DNA of 64,000 nucleotides from CAILUG01 sp038125665 (GTDB lineage Bacteria > Pseudomonadota > Gammaproteobacteria > Pseudomonadales > Pseudohongiellaceae): positions 248,001-312,000 of the forward strand of contig JAYPEI010000001.1 of the NCBI GenBank assembly GCA_038125665.1, written 5' to 3'. The notes beneath the pieces were generated by a model. It was not told the DNA's origin and ran no database searches. It was given only the letters and a program-made list of their open reading frames with translations. This document shows positions 17,005 through 26,317 of the stretch, one piece after another (within the stretch, counting starts at the first letter, position 1; each line of letters opens with the position of its first letter). The translations under genes were made by a program, and so were the position numbers.

Positions 17005-19244
17005 AAGCGAATGGTGTAAGTAAATTTAAGGCTCAAGTCCATAGCCATTTCAGTAAATTGGTTATCCTTATCATAGTCCTGCAACTTATAATTCAACACT
17101 ATAAAACCTTCTTGTCCGGCACTGGGAATCCATTGCAACCTCGTATTTATGCCCAGTACTTCTGAGACGTTGTCGTATTGGAGTAAGTTTACCCAGTAGA
17201 AATTCGACGTAAAGGCGTACTGAGTATTAATTGAGGCAAGTCTAGTGGAAAACCTTCCCTGAGGTAGTGTGATGTTATTAACTTCATAACTGACATCAAC
17301 TATGGCCTTACCGCCTTGAAGTCGCAAACCTGAACGAAATGTATCTTGAGAACCATTCCAGAAATCACCTATCGCGCCTCCAAGCATGAATGACAGAGGA
17401 CGTTGATTGGCTGTTGTAAGTCTAAATCCACCTCGTCTAAATTTGTAGTCACCAGGCTCTATGACTATCTGCCTTCCTGGTTCTGCGAAGATTACAAATG
17501 GTCTACGAACTACTTCACGATTATCTGCTAATCGAATTCTAAAAACATCCCTGGAATTGTTGGTTATTTGAAATAATGTAAATCGAAATGCTTGCGACTG
17601 TAGCCCACCGTCAAGAAAATAAGTTTGCTCGCCATCGAAACCAGAACGTACCTGCTGAAAATATGAGCCTCGACCAAAGAAATGAGTATAACCCAAATCA
17701 GCTATGTAGTTACGTACGCCTTTATTATTCACGAAGCCAAGGGCTGGATTAAAATTATTTTCGATCTGTTTTACATTGAATCCTCCTGCCCAACCTTCAG
17801 TATTTGGAGATCGCAAACCTAATCCCCACGCTCGATCTTTCCCCTGAAGTCCCGGTGTTTCTGATTGCATAATCCACACATCACCCTCAAGAGCAAGTCC
17901 ACTTTTTAATCTCGTATTCAGGTAGCGAAAGTCTAGACCAAATACGGTATTGTCGATGTTTGAGGTTGGATCTCCCTTAGTGAAAATAAAACCAAGGTTT
18001 TATTCCTGAAGTACATTAGCCGAAATTTTACTTACAAATAGGTTCTTTGAATCTATACCCTCATATCCTTCCTGAGATATGGCCAAGGTTCCTATGTTCC
18101 AACGACCAACTCGTCCACTAATTCTCCCTCCATAGTTGATCCCTACTGTAGAGCCGTTGCTTCCTAGTCCTATGCGTCTGGAAAAATAGGGAATACCATT
18201 TTGAACGGATGCACCATTAGCAGCTTCATTAGAAATATTACTAATATTTCCAAACTGGAAAAGATCTGCATCGTTCAGAAAAAATTGTCGACGTTCAGGG
18301 AAAAATAAGGAAAATCTATCTAGATTTACCTGGCGCGAATCGACTTCCACTGCAGAAAAATCAGTATTGATAGTAAGCGCTGCATTAAGAGACGGTGTGA
18401 GTCTATAAAATGCATCCAACGAGGGATTGACCTGATCTTCAGACGCACTAATTACTTGATTATCTGATCGAACCAACGCTATTGAGGGCACTACATCCAA
18501 CCCTACCCCTTGATCCATCCCCCGCATATTAGTCAACTCACCAGTTATGCTTGGGTTCATTGTCCTGTTGAAGGATACCCAAGCCATTTCCTCGTTTCGT
18601 CGACGAATACCTCTCCCGAAGTTAAAACCCCAAGTTGTGGTATTAGGATCAAAGGCTAATGATTTGAAAGGGATTTCAATTTCAGCAATCCAACCATTTT
18701 CATAGAGTGAAGTTTTGACATCCCAAATGGTCGACCAGTTATTGTCAAAACTGTTAATAGTTGTGTAGAGAGCATCATGCCGAACACCATTGAGATTTGT
18801 TTCGAAACGATATGCTGTCCTCTTGGTGTTATAAGGATCCAATATTACAATCAGTCTATCGTCTGGACCTAGCCCCTGACCGTGGCGCAAAGTTGGGGTA
18901 GCTATAAGATCGGGTTCACTATCATCCATCTTTGCAGCAATATAGATCGCATCTTTTGTATAGACTACTCGAACTTCGGTATTTTCACTTGGAGCCACGT
19001 GGTCTCCAGGGCGGATCTGATGAAAATCAGTGACAACCTCAGCCAACTGCCAGACCTCATCATCTAATACGCCATCTATCACTGGCGGTCGCTCTACAGT
19101 AACGGCATTGATCTGATAAATATTCTCATTTACCGAATCCATCATGGTAGCCAATGGCTGAGAATGTGCTACATCCACATTAACAATAAAAAATAATATT
19201 ATTAATGCTGAAGTTAAGTGAAATCGAATCAAGTACGTCTTCAT
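17001..19244 (-). pseudogene. DUF5916 outer-membrane protein interrupted by one in-frame TAA
   Basis: The frame from ATG 19244 to stop 17001 would be 747 residues, the usual size of DUF5916 proteins. Seen: signal peptide, a family-9 carbohydrate-binding-like module (VERPPVIDGVLDDEVWQ, about 55-230), the DUF5916 start (LDVVPSIALV, FSLFFPERRQFFLND, FSRRIGLG) and a beta-strand-rich barrel ending LSLKFTYTIRF with terminal Phe, as outer-membrane barrels do. A single TAA at 18002-18000 (codon 415) follows ISANVLQE; the frame then continues without further stops (NLGFIFTKGDPTSN) as normal family sequence. Alternatives: recent inactivation, programmed read-through, or a sequencing/assembly error. The N-terminal 414-residue and C-terminal parts alone would not make a complete barrel. 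Confidence 0.82.
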
Positions 19245-19419
19245 GCGAAAAATTCTGTTTGCTTTATATGGTTCAACATTTTAAGAAAATGGTCACTCAA
19301 AGACATCAATTAAATAGTAAAGAATAAGGACATTAGATTTTTTTAATATAGGTAATAGGGTATATTAAATGGGATATTAAAAAAGTTCGTTGAAAACAAT
19401 TGAGTCAGGAGAATGATCA

Positions 19420-19785
19420 GTGAGCATTTTTTACTCCGCGGAACATGTTTGGATAAGAATTGAGGGAGAAATAGCAACACTTGGGATAACTGAACATGCC
19501 GCAGAAGAGCTGGGTGATATAGTCTTTATCGATCTTAAAGAGGTCGGGGTAGAGTTTGGTCAGGGCCAAGCAATAGGTGTGATAGAGTCTGTAAAAACGG
19601 CATCAGAAATCTATGCATCAGCCAGTGGAGAGATAATAGAAGTCAATCCAGAATTGATAAATAAGCCTGAGTTGGTTAACGACAGCCCCGAAGAAAGAGG
19701 ATGGATTTACAGGATTAAGCTTCATGACGCAGGTGAATTAACAAACTTATTGGATAATGATACTTACCAGTCCACTATAAGCTAA
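19420..19785 (+). CDS. gcvH: Glycine cleavage system H protein (lipoyl carrier), orphan
   Basis: 121 residues. Seen: lipoyl-domain fold with acceptor Lys59 in IESVKTASEI, plus LGDIVFIDL and NDSPEERGWIYRIKL, all typical of GcvH. The start is GTG with AGGAG 8 nt upstream. No gcvT, gcvP or lipoate ligase is adjacent; the only GcvT-fold protein nearby is the LigM-like enzyme about 5 kb away. Inference: either a second H protein or a displaced gcv member. Homology to GcvH-like 2 proteins of other lipoate pathways cannot be excluded without a tree. Confidence 0.9.
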   Translation: MSIFYSAEHVWIRIEGEIATLGITEHAAEELGDIVFIDLKEVGVEFGQGQAIGVIESVKTASEIYASASGEIIEVNPELINKPELVNDSPEERGWIYRIKLHDAGELTNLLDNDTYQSTIS

Positions 19786-19858
19786 GTTCACCATACTTTT
19801 CTTGTGATCATGAAATAAAAATGATTTATTTATGTCAAAAAAATAGGTTTAAAAATAC

Positions 19859-20251
19859 TTATTCGTTTTCTGAGCTTTGGTTAGATGTACCAGCAAACAG
19901 GCGGCGACCATCGGCTAACATAACAGATCTGATATTCGCCGTAGGCGTTCCATTACGAGCTTGCCATCCATCTACTTTTAGATAGGTACCCTCATCAAGA
20001 TCATGTTTACGCCAACCTCTTCGAATTAAGTTGTTCGCTGCACTAGTCTCAAGTGCCCACTCAGTCACTGATCCATCTTCAGATTTCACTGCCAAATAAA
20101 TCCAACCGTGAGGATTGGACCAATTCATTTTAATCACGGTTCCCTCTAGCGAGACAGGACGTTCATTATCAAACTCTGCTGAGAAAGAGTGATGGGCGAA
20201 GGCTTGTGATGCACTAAAAAACCCAAGCATAATACTCCAAAAATAATTCAT
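19859..20251 (-). CDS. DUF6152-like exported protein, copy 3
   Basis: 130 residues. Seen: short Sec signal (IMLGFFSASQAFA) with Ala-Phe-Ala directly before HHSFSAEFDNERP, then VIKMNWSNPHGWIYLAV, WALETSAANNLIRRGW, YLKVDGWQARNGTP and NIRSVML. It lies 11 bp downstream of the two-domain partner-family gene in the same direction, so they form an operon. It diverges more from copies 1 and 2 but keeps the N-terminal His-His, the Asn-Pro-His and the RRGW block. Confidence 0.82.
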   Translation of the reverse strand: MNYFWSIMLGFFSASQAFAHHSFSAEFDNERPVSLEGTVIKMNWSNPHGWIYLAVKSEDGSVTEWALETSAANNLIRRGWRKHDLDEGTYLKVDGWQARNGTPTANIRSVMLADGRRLFAGTSNQSSENE

Positions 20252-20262
20252 AGTTTATCCAT

Positions 20263-21798
20263 TTAATTAAGTTGAGAATTAGCTTTTCGATGCTCATCAC
20301 GAACATCTCTGAGGTGTTCTAAATCATTATTATCCTCAAGACAGGCAACCTCAAGCAATTCATCATCTATCCGGTTCAAAGGAATCTCAATTGTCCAACT
20401 ACTTAAATAAGCAATCGGATCATGAATAGTAGCCCTATATAACAAGGTATCACTATTAATAGGCGTATATGTTTCCTCTATTGTAGCTGCGTGTGAGATA
20501 ACATCTCCTGCTTCATTCAACCAAGCTTTACCGTTGTAATTCTTACTTTTCACCACTAAAGAATCTCCATCCCAGCGTCCTAAAGCATCTCCTTGCCATA
20601 ATCTCAAAGTATCTGGAAGAAAAGTTGTTCGCTGAGTGTCTATAAATCTCCACGACATTCTCTCGAAGAACTGAGCAATACCAGATTCAGTTTGAATAAT
20701 GTAAAATGGTGAGGGAACATAATGTGAACGAGGTAGCCCAGCAACAAAACAGTGTGCAGTTGGATCGTCGTAGCCTCTCCATGGTTCCAATCTCTCATCC
20801 CTTTCGGCTCTAGCCCACTGCTGATATGGAAGTATTCCATCAATTGGTTTGATAACAACCCCTCTTGAGGGTGGCATTAAAAACCCTGGAGGATGAAACT
20901 CGAGACCATAATTTGCCCCACCCGCATCAGCCATGTAGATACCTGTCAAATTTGGTTTACCGTTGGTTAGACGAGGGAAATCATTACTAGATTCTGGTAG
21001 TGGTGGTGGATCAATTTTTATAAATTGCTGGCCTTGGGGAACCACAGCTGGATACCAAAGTCGAGTATCAGGCTCAAAATCTCCCTCCGCTTCCTCCTTC
21101 TCAGCTTGGCACTGATACTCGAGCACCCTTGGAAGTTGCAACTGTCTTTTCATCAAAACGGTAAGTGTCCAGGGCGAAGAATAAACTTCAGCATCATCAA
21201 TGGTTGCCGAATACTGAAGAGTATCTATATCAATTAACCGGTATTTCTCGGTAACCACCATCGATGAACTATGGTAATTGCCTATAGCATCGAGCCAACT
21301 TCTATCATTGAAATCATTCACAGATACTACCAATTCATCGCCTATCCATACACCACTACTGCGACCCATCCATGATTCAATACCTGCATAGATTGATTCT
21401 CCACCATCAAGCCTAATAAGACGATGAACTTGCTGCCACTCAAAAAAAATTCCGATAAGGCTATCATTTTGAATAATCTGAAACGCATAATCTAAAAGCA
21501 TAATTCGTGGAACACCAGGCAAAAAACAATGATTCAAGGGGTCTAAATCAGCTCGGTTATTGAAATTTACCAGTTGTTGTTCTCTTGCAGTATCTAAATA
21601 TGGTAATGATTCTATGCTAGTGTGACTCAAAACAGACCCCTGACCATGACTAGCAGAGTCTTGGAGAATATCGATACTTGGGCTACCCTGGACTTGCCAG
21701 ATACCTGAGAGATCAGGAACTTGTGCGACTGTTAAAGCACTGGAAAAACTAAATAAAAATAATAGAGCCTTACACAGTTTTATAGATAGTTTTTTCAT
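20263..21798 (-). CDS. Exported protein with two tandem partner-family domains
   Basis: 511 residues. Seen: Sec signal (ALLFLFSFSSALTVAQ), then two copies of the partner domain: first NHCFLPGVPRIM...WIGDELVVSVNDF...EYQCQAEK, second AHCFVAGLPRSH...WDGDSLVVKSKNYN...EVACLEDNN. Both keep the two Cys, the W(I/D)GD(E/S)LVV strand and the (I)DD/HDP-x-x-Y segment. Each domain starts with an LSGIWQV/LTGIYMA-like beginning. It is immediately upstream of DUF6152-like copy 3 (11 bp). Function unknown; the architecture suggests an internal duplication. Confidence 0.78.
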   Translation of the reverse strand: MKKLSIKLCKALLFLFSFSSALTVAQVPDLSGIWQVQGSPSIDILQDSASHGQGSVLSHTSIESLPYLDTAREQQLVNFNNRADLDPLNHCFLPGVPRIMLLDYAFQIIQNDSLIGIFFEWQQVHRLIRLDGGESIYAGIESWMGRSSGVWIGDELVVSVNDFNDRSWLDAIGNYHSSSMVVTEKYRLIDIDTLQYSATIDDAEVYSSPWTLTVLMKRQLQLPRVLEYQCQAEKEEAEGDFEPDTRLWYPAVVPQGQQFIKIDPPPLPESSNDFPRLTNGKPNLTGIYMADAGGANYGLEFHPPGFLMPPSRGVVIKPIDGILPYQQWARAERDERLEPWRGYDDPTAHCFVAGLPRSHYVPSPFYIIQTESGIAQFFERMSWRFIDTQRTTFLPDTLRLWQGDALGRWDGDSLVVKSKNYNGKAWLNEAGDVISHAATIEETYTPINSDTLLYRATIHDPIAYLSSWTIEIPLNRIDDELLEVACLEDNNDLEHLRDVRDEHRKANSQLN

Positions 21799-22226
21799 AG
21801 TTTAGCCTATTACTAATGCTGCAACTAGTTTCCTCTGCCAAGAACCTGTCGATAACTCTGCGCATCATCGTTGCCCCTGGATCGTCAATAATTGATAACA
21901 TGGGCGTATAGGTATTCAGGAAAATAATAACTTATTTAATTTAAATTATTTTTTACCCTCAGCAAAAGCTTGTTATACCAGACCCCACATATCCTCTAAC
22001 AGTTTAGAATCAGCTTCATGCCCTTCCTGACCTGGAGCAAAAAATATCCTTAATACATTATCTTTGTAGGAATTATAGCCTGGGAGATAAAATTGCCAGA
22101 TAACGAATCAAGTATTACTCCTTTAACAAGATCCATGAAACTTAACTATTGGTGTCTTGTTGAGTACAAAGCCTATCATCCCCCCATCTTTGGTCAAGAA
22201 TAAAAGCTCACTTTATCTGTTCTTAA
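21799..22226. other. 428-bp gap with no clear gene
   Basis: No complete gene, RNA or strong hairpin was seen. On the minus strand a frame 22107-21973 of 44 codons without a start codon reads like protein (contains YLPGYNSYKDN and FFAPGQEGHEADSK) and ends in TAA; an ATG frame just upstream (from about 22134) is shifted relative to it. This may be the decayed end of a small gene, or chance. The region must also hold the promoter of the 21798 gene. Confidence 0.4.
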
Positions 22227-22586
22227 TCACGCATTACTATGAGCAGTGAAAAAGCTTTTAAACCCTCCTACGATCAAACGCTGCCCTTCAAATGGAACTT
22301 CGCTATCAACATTGAAAGCATCGTCTGCTTTCATTTTTTTTTCAGCTTGAAGCAGCACTTTTTTACTTGGCCAATATTGCCACTGTAATACTATATTTTC
22401 TCCATTTTTTGCATGGACAGCTTTTTTAAAATCGGTCACCTTTCCTTCAGGTATCCAATCACCCCATAGCTCTTTGATCTGCAAGCACCCATATCTTTGT
22501 AAGATTTTTGCACTAGACTTTGTCCATTTTTTATATTCACTCTTTTTTACATTGGCGACTGGTATAGCCATTACAACTATATACAT
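22227..22586 (-). CDS. DUF1428-family protein
   Basis: 119-residue cytoplasmic alpha+beta protein of the dimeric ferredoxin-like DUF1428 family (function unknown). Seen: start MYIVVMAIPVANVKKSEYKKW, SAKILQRYGCLQIKELWGDWIP, DFKKAVHAKNGENIVLQW and a C-terminal PFEGQRLIVGGFKSFF, all matching the family layout. ATG at 22586 was chosen over upstream TTG/ATG codons because GGAGG lies 5 nt before it and the family begins here. It starts 11 bp after the MHS transporter stop and is likely co-translated with it. Confidence 0.85.
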   Translation of the reverse strand: MYIVVMAIPVANVKKSEYKKWTKSSAKILQRYGCLQIKELWGDWIPEGKVTDFKKAVHAKNGENIVLQWQYWPSKKVLLQAEKKMKADDAFNVDSEVPFEGQRLIVGGFKSFFTAHSNA

Positions 22587-22597
22587 ACTTGCCTCCA

Positions 22598-23899
22598 TCA
22601 ACTCCCTTGCACACTTACTAATGTTTCTCTAGATGAATATGCGGCTAGAGCAACCATAATAGTCACACTAAATGTAATTCCACCAATAACCGCCGGTATG
22701 TTATTAGATCCTGGTGGGGCTAGAGTTATAAAGATGGCCGGGAAAAATGCAGTCAACATTGTGCCAACATTTTGTGAGATAGCCATAGCTGTCACGCGTA
22801 CAGATGCCGGAAATAACTCTGGATAAAAGCTGGGGAATATTGCGTTGTAACCTTGGTAGCAGATTCCCCACATCAAAACTGACAAGGCGATTGCTGAAGG
22901 AATGTTATGAATACTTATCGCGTATAAGTAAGCGAACGAAAGCAAACCTGAAAGTAGTGCCCCGCTAATCAATAATGGTCGTCTTCCTATTTTGTCTGAC
23001 CAGGCCCCAAGAAAAGGTATCAAAAAAACTGCACTGATATTCCCCAACACAGGTATCCATAGATAAACATTAGTAGGAAACTCTATCCCATATCCAGGCT
23101 GAACAGCATAAGCAGCTCCAAAAACTGTAGTCACAACAGGGATCACATTCATTAATGACATCAACATAACTCTTAGCATATCCCGCCAATAATTTTTTAA
23201 GGCAAAAACGAGCGGAATTTTTTTCGGACCTGAAGCTATTTGTTCAATAAATGTAGGTGATTCTGGTAACTTTCTACGAATGATAAATGCAGCAACTATG
23301 ACAATGATAGAGAGAAGGAAAGGTATACGCCAACCGAAGAGCAACCAATCTTCTGAGGTTAAAAATGAAGCCAATGGTAAAAAAATAGCAGCAGCAAGTA
23401 TTTGTCCAAACTGCACACCTTGGAGAGTGAAACTAGAATAGTAACCTCGCCTCTCCTCCGGGGCATGCTCAACCACCATAGTAGCAGCTCCTGATATCTC
23501 TCCAGCCACAGCAAACCCTTGGATTAATCTTAATATCACAAGCAGTAGTGGCGCCAACCAACCTATTTTTTCATAGGTGGGTAATATGCCAACTAAAAAG
23601 GTAGATACTCCCATCATAAACATACATGTCATCAACACACTTTTTCTTCCTAATGTATCTCCCCAGTGACCCAAAATAACTGCACCGATAGGACGTGCAA
23701 CATAGCCAACACCATAAGTTGCTAGTGATGCAAAGATAGCTACCAGGGGATCAGTTGAAGGAAAAAAAAGTTGGGGAAAAATAAGCGCTGAAGCAGTAGC
23801 ATAGATAAAAAAATCGTAGTATTCAAGAACCGACCCGATCCAAGCACTTCCTGTTGCTTCACGTATATGAATCGATTTTGGATTTATTATCAATGCCAC
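22598..23899 (-). CDS. MFS transporter of the metabolite:H+ symporter (MHS) family
   Basis: 433 residues with 12 predicted helices. Seen: ATGSAWIGSVLEYYDFFIYATAS near the start, the 2-3 loop motif LGHWGDTLGRKSVL, RLIQGFAVAGEISGAATM and HAPEERRGYYSS, which are characteristic of MHS transporters (shikimate, alpha-ketoglutarate, proline/betaine porters). The start is GTG with GAGGAG upstream. It forms a two-gene operon with the DUF1428 gene. Substrate is probably an organic acid or betaine-like solute but cannot be fixed. Confidence 0.9.
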   Translation of the reverse strand: MALIINPKSIHIREATGSAWIGSVLEYYDFFIYATASALIFPQLFFPSTDPLVAIFASLATYGVGYVARPIGAVILGHWGDTLGRKSVLMTCMFMMGVSTFLVGILPTYEKIGWLAPLLLVILRLIQGFAVAGEISGAATMVVEHAPEERRGYYSSFTLQGVQFGQILAAAIFLPLASFLTSEDWLLFGWRIPFLLSIIVIVAAFIIRRKLPESPTFIEQIASGPKKIPLVFALKNYWRDMLRVMLMSLMNVIPVVTTVFGAAYAVQPGYGIEFPTNVYLWIPVLGNISAVFLIPFLGAWSDKIGRRPLLISGALLSGLLSFAYLYAISIHNIPSAIALSVLMWGICYQGYNAIFPSFYPELFPASVRVTAMAISQNVGTMLTAFFPAIFITLAPPGSNNIPAVIGGITFSVTIMVALAAYSSRETLVSVQGS

Positions 23900-24124
23900 C
23901 CTATCTCCTCAGAAATATTTACTCTTCAATTAAAGAATGTAAATCACCATGTATACATTACTAACTCGTAAACTATTACTTGAAAGTATTTAGATATCAT
24001 AGCCTAGCTAAACGTTTTGATGAGTCTTTAAGAAATTTAGACACACGAGGCGTAGACCATCAAAAGAGTAATTGGATGAAGCAAATTTTTTTAAGTGTTT
24101 AGATTATTTATTCTAGGCATTATT

Positions 24125-25060
24125 TTAAGGAGCGGAACTTCGCTTTAATATGTCCGTATAAGCATCCACTCGTCTATCACGAAAATATGGCCAAATACGT
24201 CGTAATTTCTCTGTTTCAGATAAACTTATCGTAGCTTGTAGCACACAGGAACTGACAGAGTCAGCATGCGCTAATAGGGTACCGCGACCGTCAGTAATAA
24301 AACTTCCACCCCAAAACTCGATGCCATCTCCAACACCGCTGTGGTCTTCTTCAATACCAGTCCTGTTAGCAGATAGTACTGGAATATGGTTTGCTACAGC
24401 ATGCGCACGTTGTACTAAGGTCCAAGCTTCTTTTTGTTTCATTTTTTCTTCGAGTGTATCATGTAGATCCCAACCTATTGCTGTTGGATATAAAAGAATA
24501 TCAGCCCCTGCCAAAGCCATCAAACGAGCAGCTTCCGGATACCATTGATCCCAACAAATAAGTACACCAAGTTTTCCTAGTGAAGTCTGGATGGGGGAAA
24601 ATCCGCTAGATCCATCATGACGGACCGAGTCACCAGGAGTAAAGTAAAATTTTTCATAGAATGCAGGATCATCTGGAATGTGCATTTTTCGATAGTATCC
24701 AGCAAGCTTTCCATCGGGCTCAAATACAAGCGCTGTATTATGAAAAACTCCTTTCGCTCTTTTTTCAAAAATCCCACCAACCAGTACAATACCTAGACGT
24801 TTCGCCAAGATGCCGAGTCTTGTAGCAGTTGGACCATCTAGCGACTCAGCAAGATCAAAAACCGTAGGGTCTTCCTGCTGACAAAAATAGTGAGTGCTAT
24901 GAAGTTCCTGCAAGAGTACTAATTGAGGTTTGGAATTTTCACAATGCGCCTCTAGCAGACGCTCTGTTTCTGACAAACTTGCTTCCTTGTCAGGCCAGGC
25001 TTGTTGCTGGACTATAGCTACTTCCAGTGTCTCTGAAGTTATCTGAGTATTCTTCATCAT
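24125..25060 (-). CDS. aguB: N-carbamoylputrescine amidase
   Basis: Hydrolyses N-carbamoylputrescine to putrescine, CO2 and ammonia. Seen: nitrilase-fold Glu-Lys-Cys triad at Glu52 (LLQELHST), Lys125 (YRKMHIPDD) and Cys169 (LICWDQWYPE), and the FYFTPGD and TAIGWD blocks of the AguB subgroup. Length 311 is normal. A GTG at 25072 is a possible upstream start; ATG at 25060 was preferred (GAGA 8 nt upstream). It follows aguA by 40 bp in the same direction, so the pair completes agmatine to putrescine. Confidence 0.94.
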   Translation of the reverse strand: MMKNTQITSETLEVAIVQQQAWPDKEASLSETERLLEAHCENSKPQLVLLQELHSTHYFCQQEDPTVFDLAESLDGPTATRLGILAKRLGIVLVGGIFEKRAKGVFHNTALVFEPDGKLAGYYRKMHIPDDPAFYEKFYFTPGDSVRHDGSSGFSPIQTSLGKLGVLICWDQWYPEAARLMALAGADILLYPTAIGWDLHDTLEEKMKQKEAWTLVQRAHAVANHIPVLSANRTGIEEDHSGVGDGIEFWGGSFITDGRGTLLAHADSVSSCVLQATISLSETEKLRRIWPYFRDRRVDAYTDILKRSSAP

Positions 25061-25100
25061 ACGGTATCTCACTAAATTAATTTTTTTAGCATAATCTTAA

Positions 25101-26171
25101 CTAGACAACATTCTTTTTAATTAGCTCTTTTGTTAGTGCACCAGCTGATAATTGCATTGTCGCACAATGTGGACCACCATACTGTCTAATTAGATTATTC
25201 CCAGGCACGCCACAGATTTCTTTACCGGGGAATGCCAATTGCAATTGACTGAAAGCCAAGGCGTCCTGTGGACATCCGAAAGTAGGCATAATTACCAGAT
25301 CGTTTATGAGCAGAAAGTTGGCATAGGATGCAGGAAGTCTCTTACTGCCTTCATCATAGAGAGGAAGTGGCAGTTCCAATGCATAAGTACGATAAGGGTC
25401 ACCATTCGCTTGACGTAGGGATAACACTTGTCTCTGCATTTCTTGCAACGATGAGTAATGAATATCTTCCGGTCTGCTACAGGTTATGTAAGCCAGTGTA
25501 TTTTCGTTACAAAAACGCACCAGATTATCTATGTGACTATCAGTATCATCTCCTAAAAGTGCTCCTTCTGATATCCATAAAAATCGATCAATACCAAGAA
25601 TCTCTCTGAGTTTTTCCTCACATGAAGCTTTGGTTATGCCTGGATTTCGAGCAGAATCTAACAAACAATTCACAGTAGTTAGCAAGGTTCCCTGTCCATC
25701 AGTTTCTATGCTACCGCCTTCTAGCTCATAATTGAGTGTCTTTAGCGGAACCCCCCAAGATGTCTTTAACGCTTGATTAACCGCATTATCTAATGTTGCC
25801 TGATACTTTGAACCCCATCCTGCAAAATTAAAATTCAAAAAGGATTTAAGTTCTCTCTCAGCCCCGATACCTATAGGGCCGTAGTCTCTACACCAGGTAT
25901 CATTGTAAGGTACCTGAAAAAAAAGTGGGCGGCGATCCATTTTTCTATCAAGAATTTTTTTCACTTCTGATTCATGATTATCGTCCTGTACTAAAATGAC
26001 AGGAAATGCACTACGCGAAATAGCACAACATAGCTCGACATAATCAGAAACTATGCCATCAATCCAAGGTGCCCAATCCGAACTAATATGAGGCCAGGCT
26101 AGCATGACCGCTTCAGTGGGCGCCCATTCTGGGAGCATACGAAGTGAGTTGTGAGTATAGCTGTTCATCAT
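25101..26171 (-). CDS. aguA: Agmatine deiminase
   Basis: Converts agmatine to N-carbamoylputrescine and ammonia. Seen: guanidino-modifying enzyme fold with NDTWCRDYGPIG, YELEGGSIETDG, ISEGALLGDDTDSHIDN and catalytic Cys336 in GGPHCATMQ. Length 356 is typical. Two adjacent ATG codons form the start; no RBS is evident. It is upstream of aguB. No arginine decarboxylase is seen nearby, so agmatine must come from a distant gene or from outside; a neighbouring MFS protein could matter but shows no polyamine signature. Confidence 0.95.
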   Translation of the reverse strand: MMNSYTHNSLRMLPEWAPTEAVMLAWPHISSDWAPWIDGIVSDYVELCCAISRSAFPVILVQDDNHESEVKKILDRKMDRRPLFFQVPYNDTWCRDYGPIGIGAERELKSFLNFNFAGWGSKYQATLDNAVNQALKTSWGVPLKTLNYELEGGSIETDGQGTLLTTVNCLLDSARNPGITKASCEEKLREILGIDRFLWISEGALLGDDTDSHIDNLVRFCNENTLAYITCSRPEDIHYSSLQEMQRQVLSLRQANGDPYRTYALELPLPLYDEGSKRLPASYANFLLINDLVIMPTFGCPQDALAFSQLQLAFPGKEICGVPGNNLIRQYGGPHCATMQLSAGALTKELIKKNVV

Positions 26172-26317
26172 GATTAATTATTCTACAAGTGGCGAGTTCA
26201 ATTATCGAATGATAACCACTTGAACTGATGCAAACTATTAATTTTTAACTAGTGTTAAAATTTCTTTCAACTCCTATAATGGCCAACCATATCTGCCTCC
26301 CTTTTGATGAGACCTAC

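Noticed and set aside
19790..19858. Terminator between gcvH and the DUF6152 gene
   Set aside because: The only hairpin is a 7-bp A/T stem, too weak to call.
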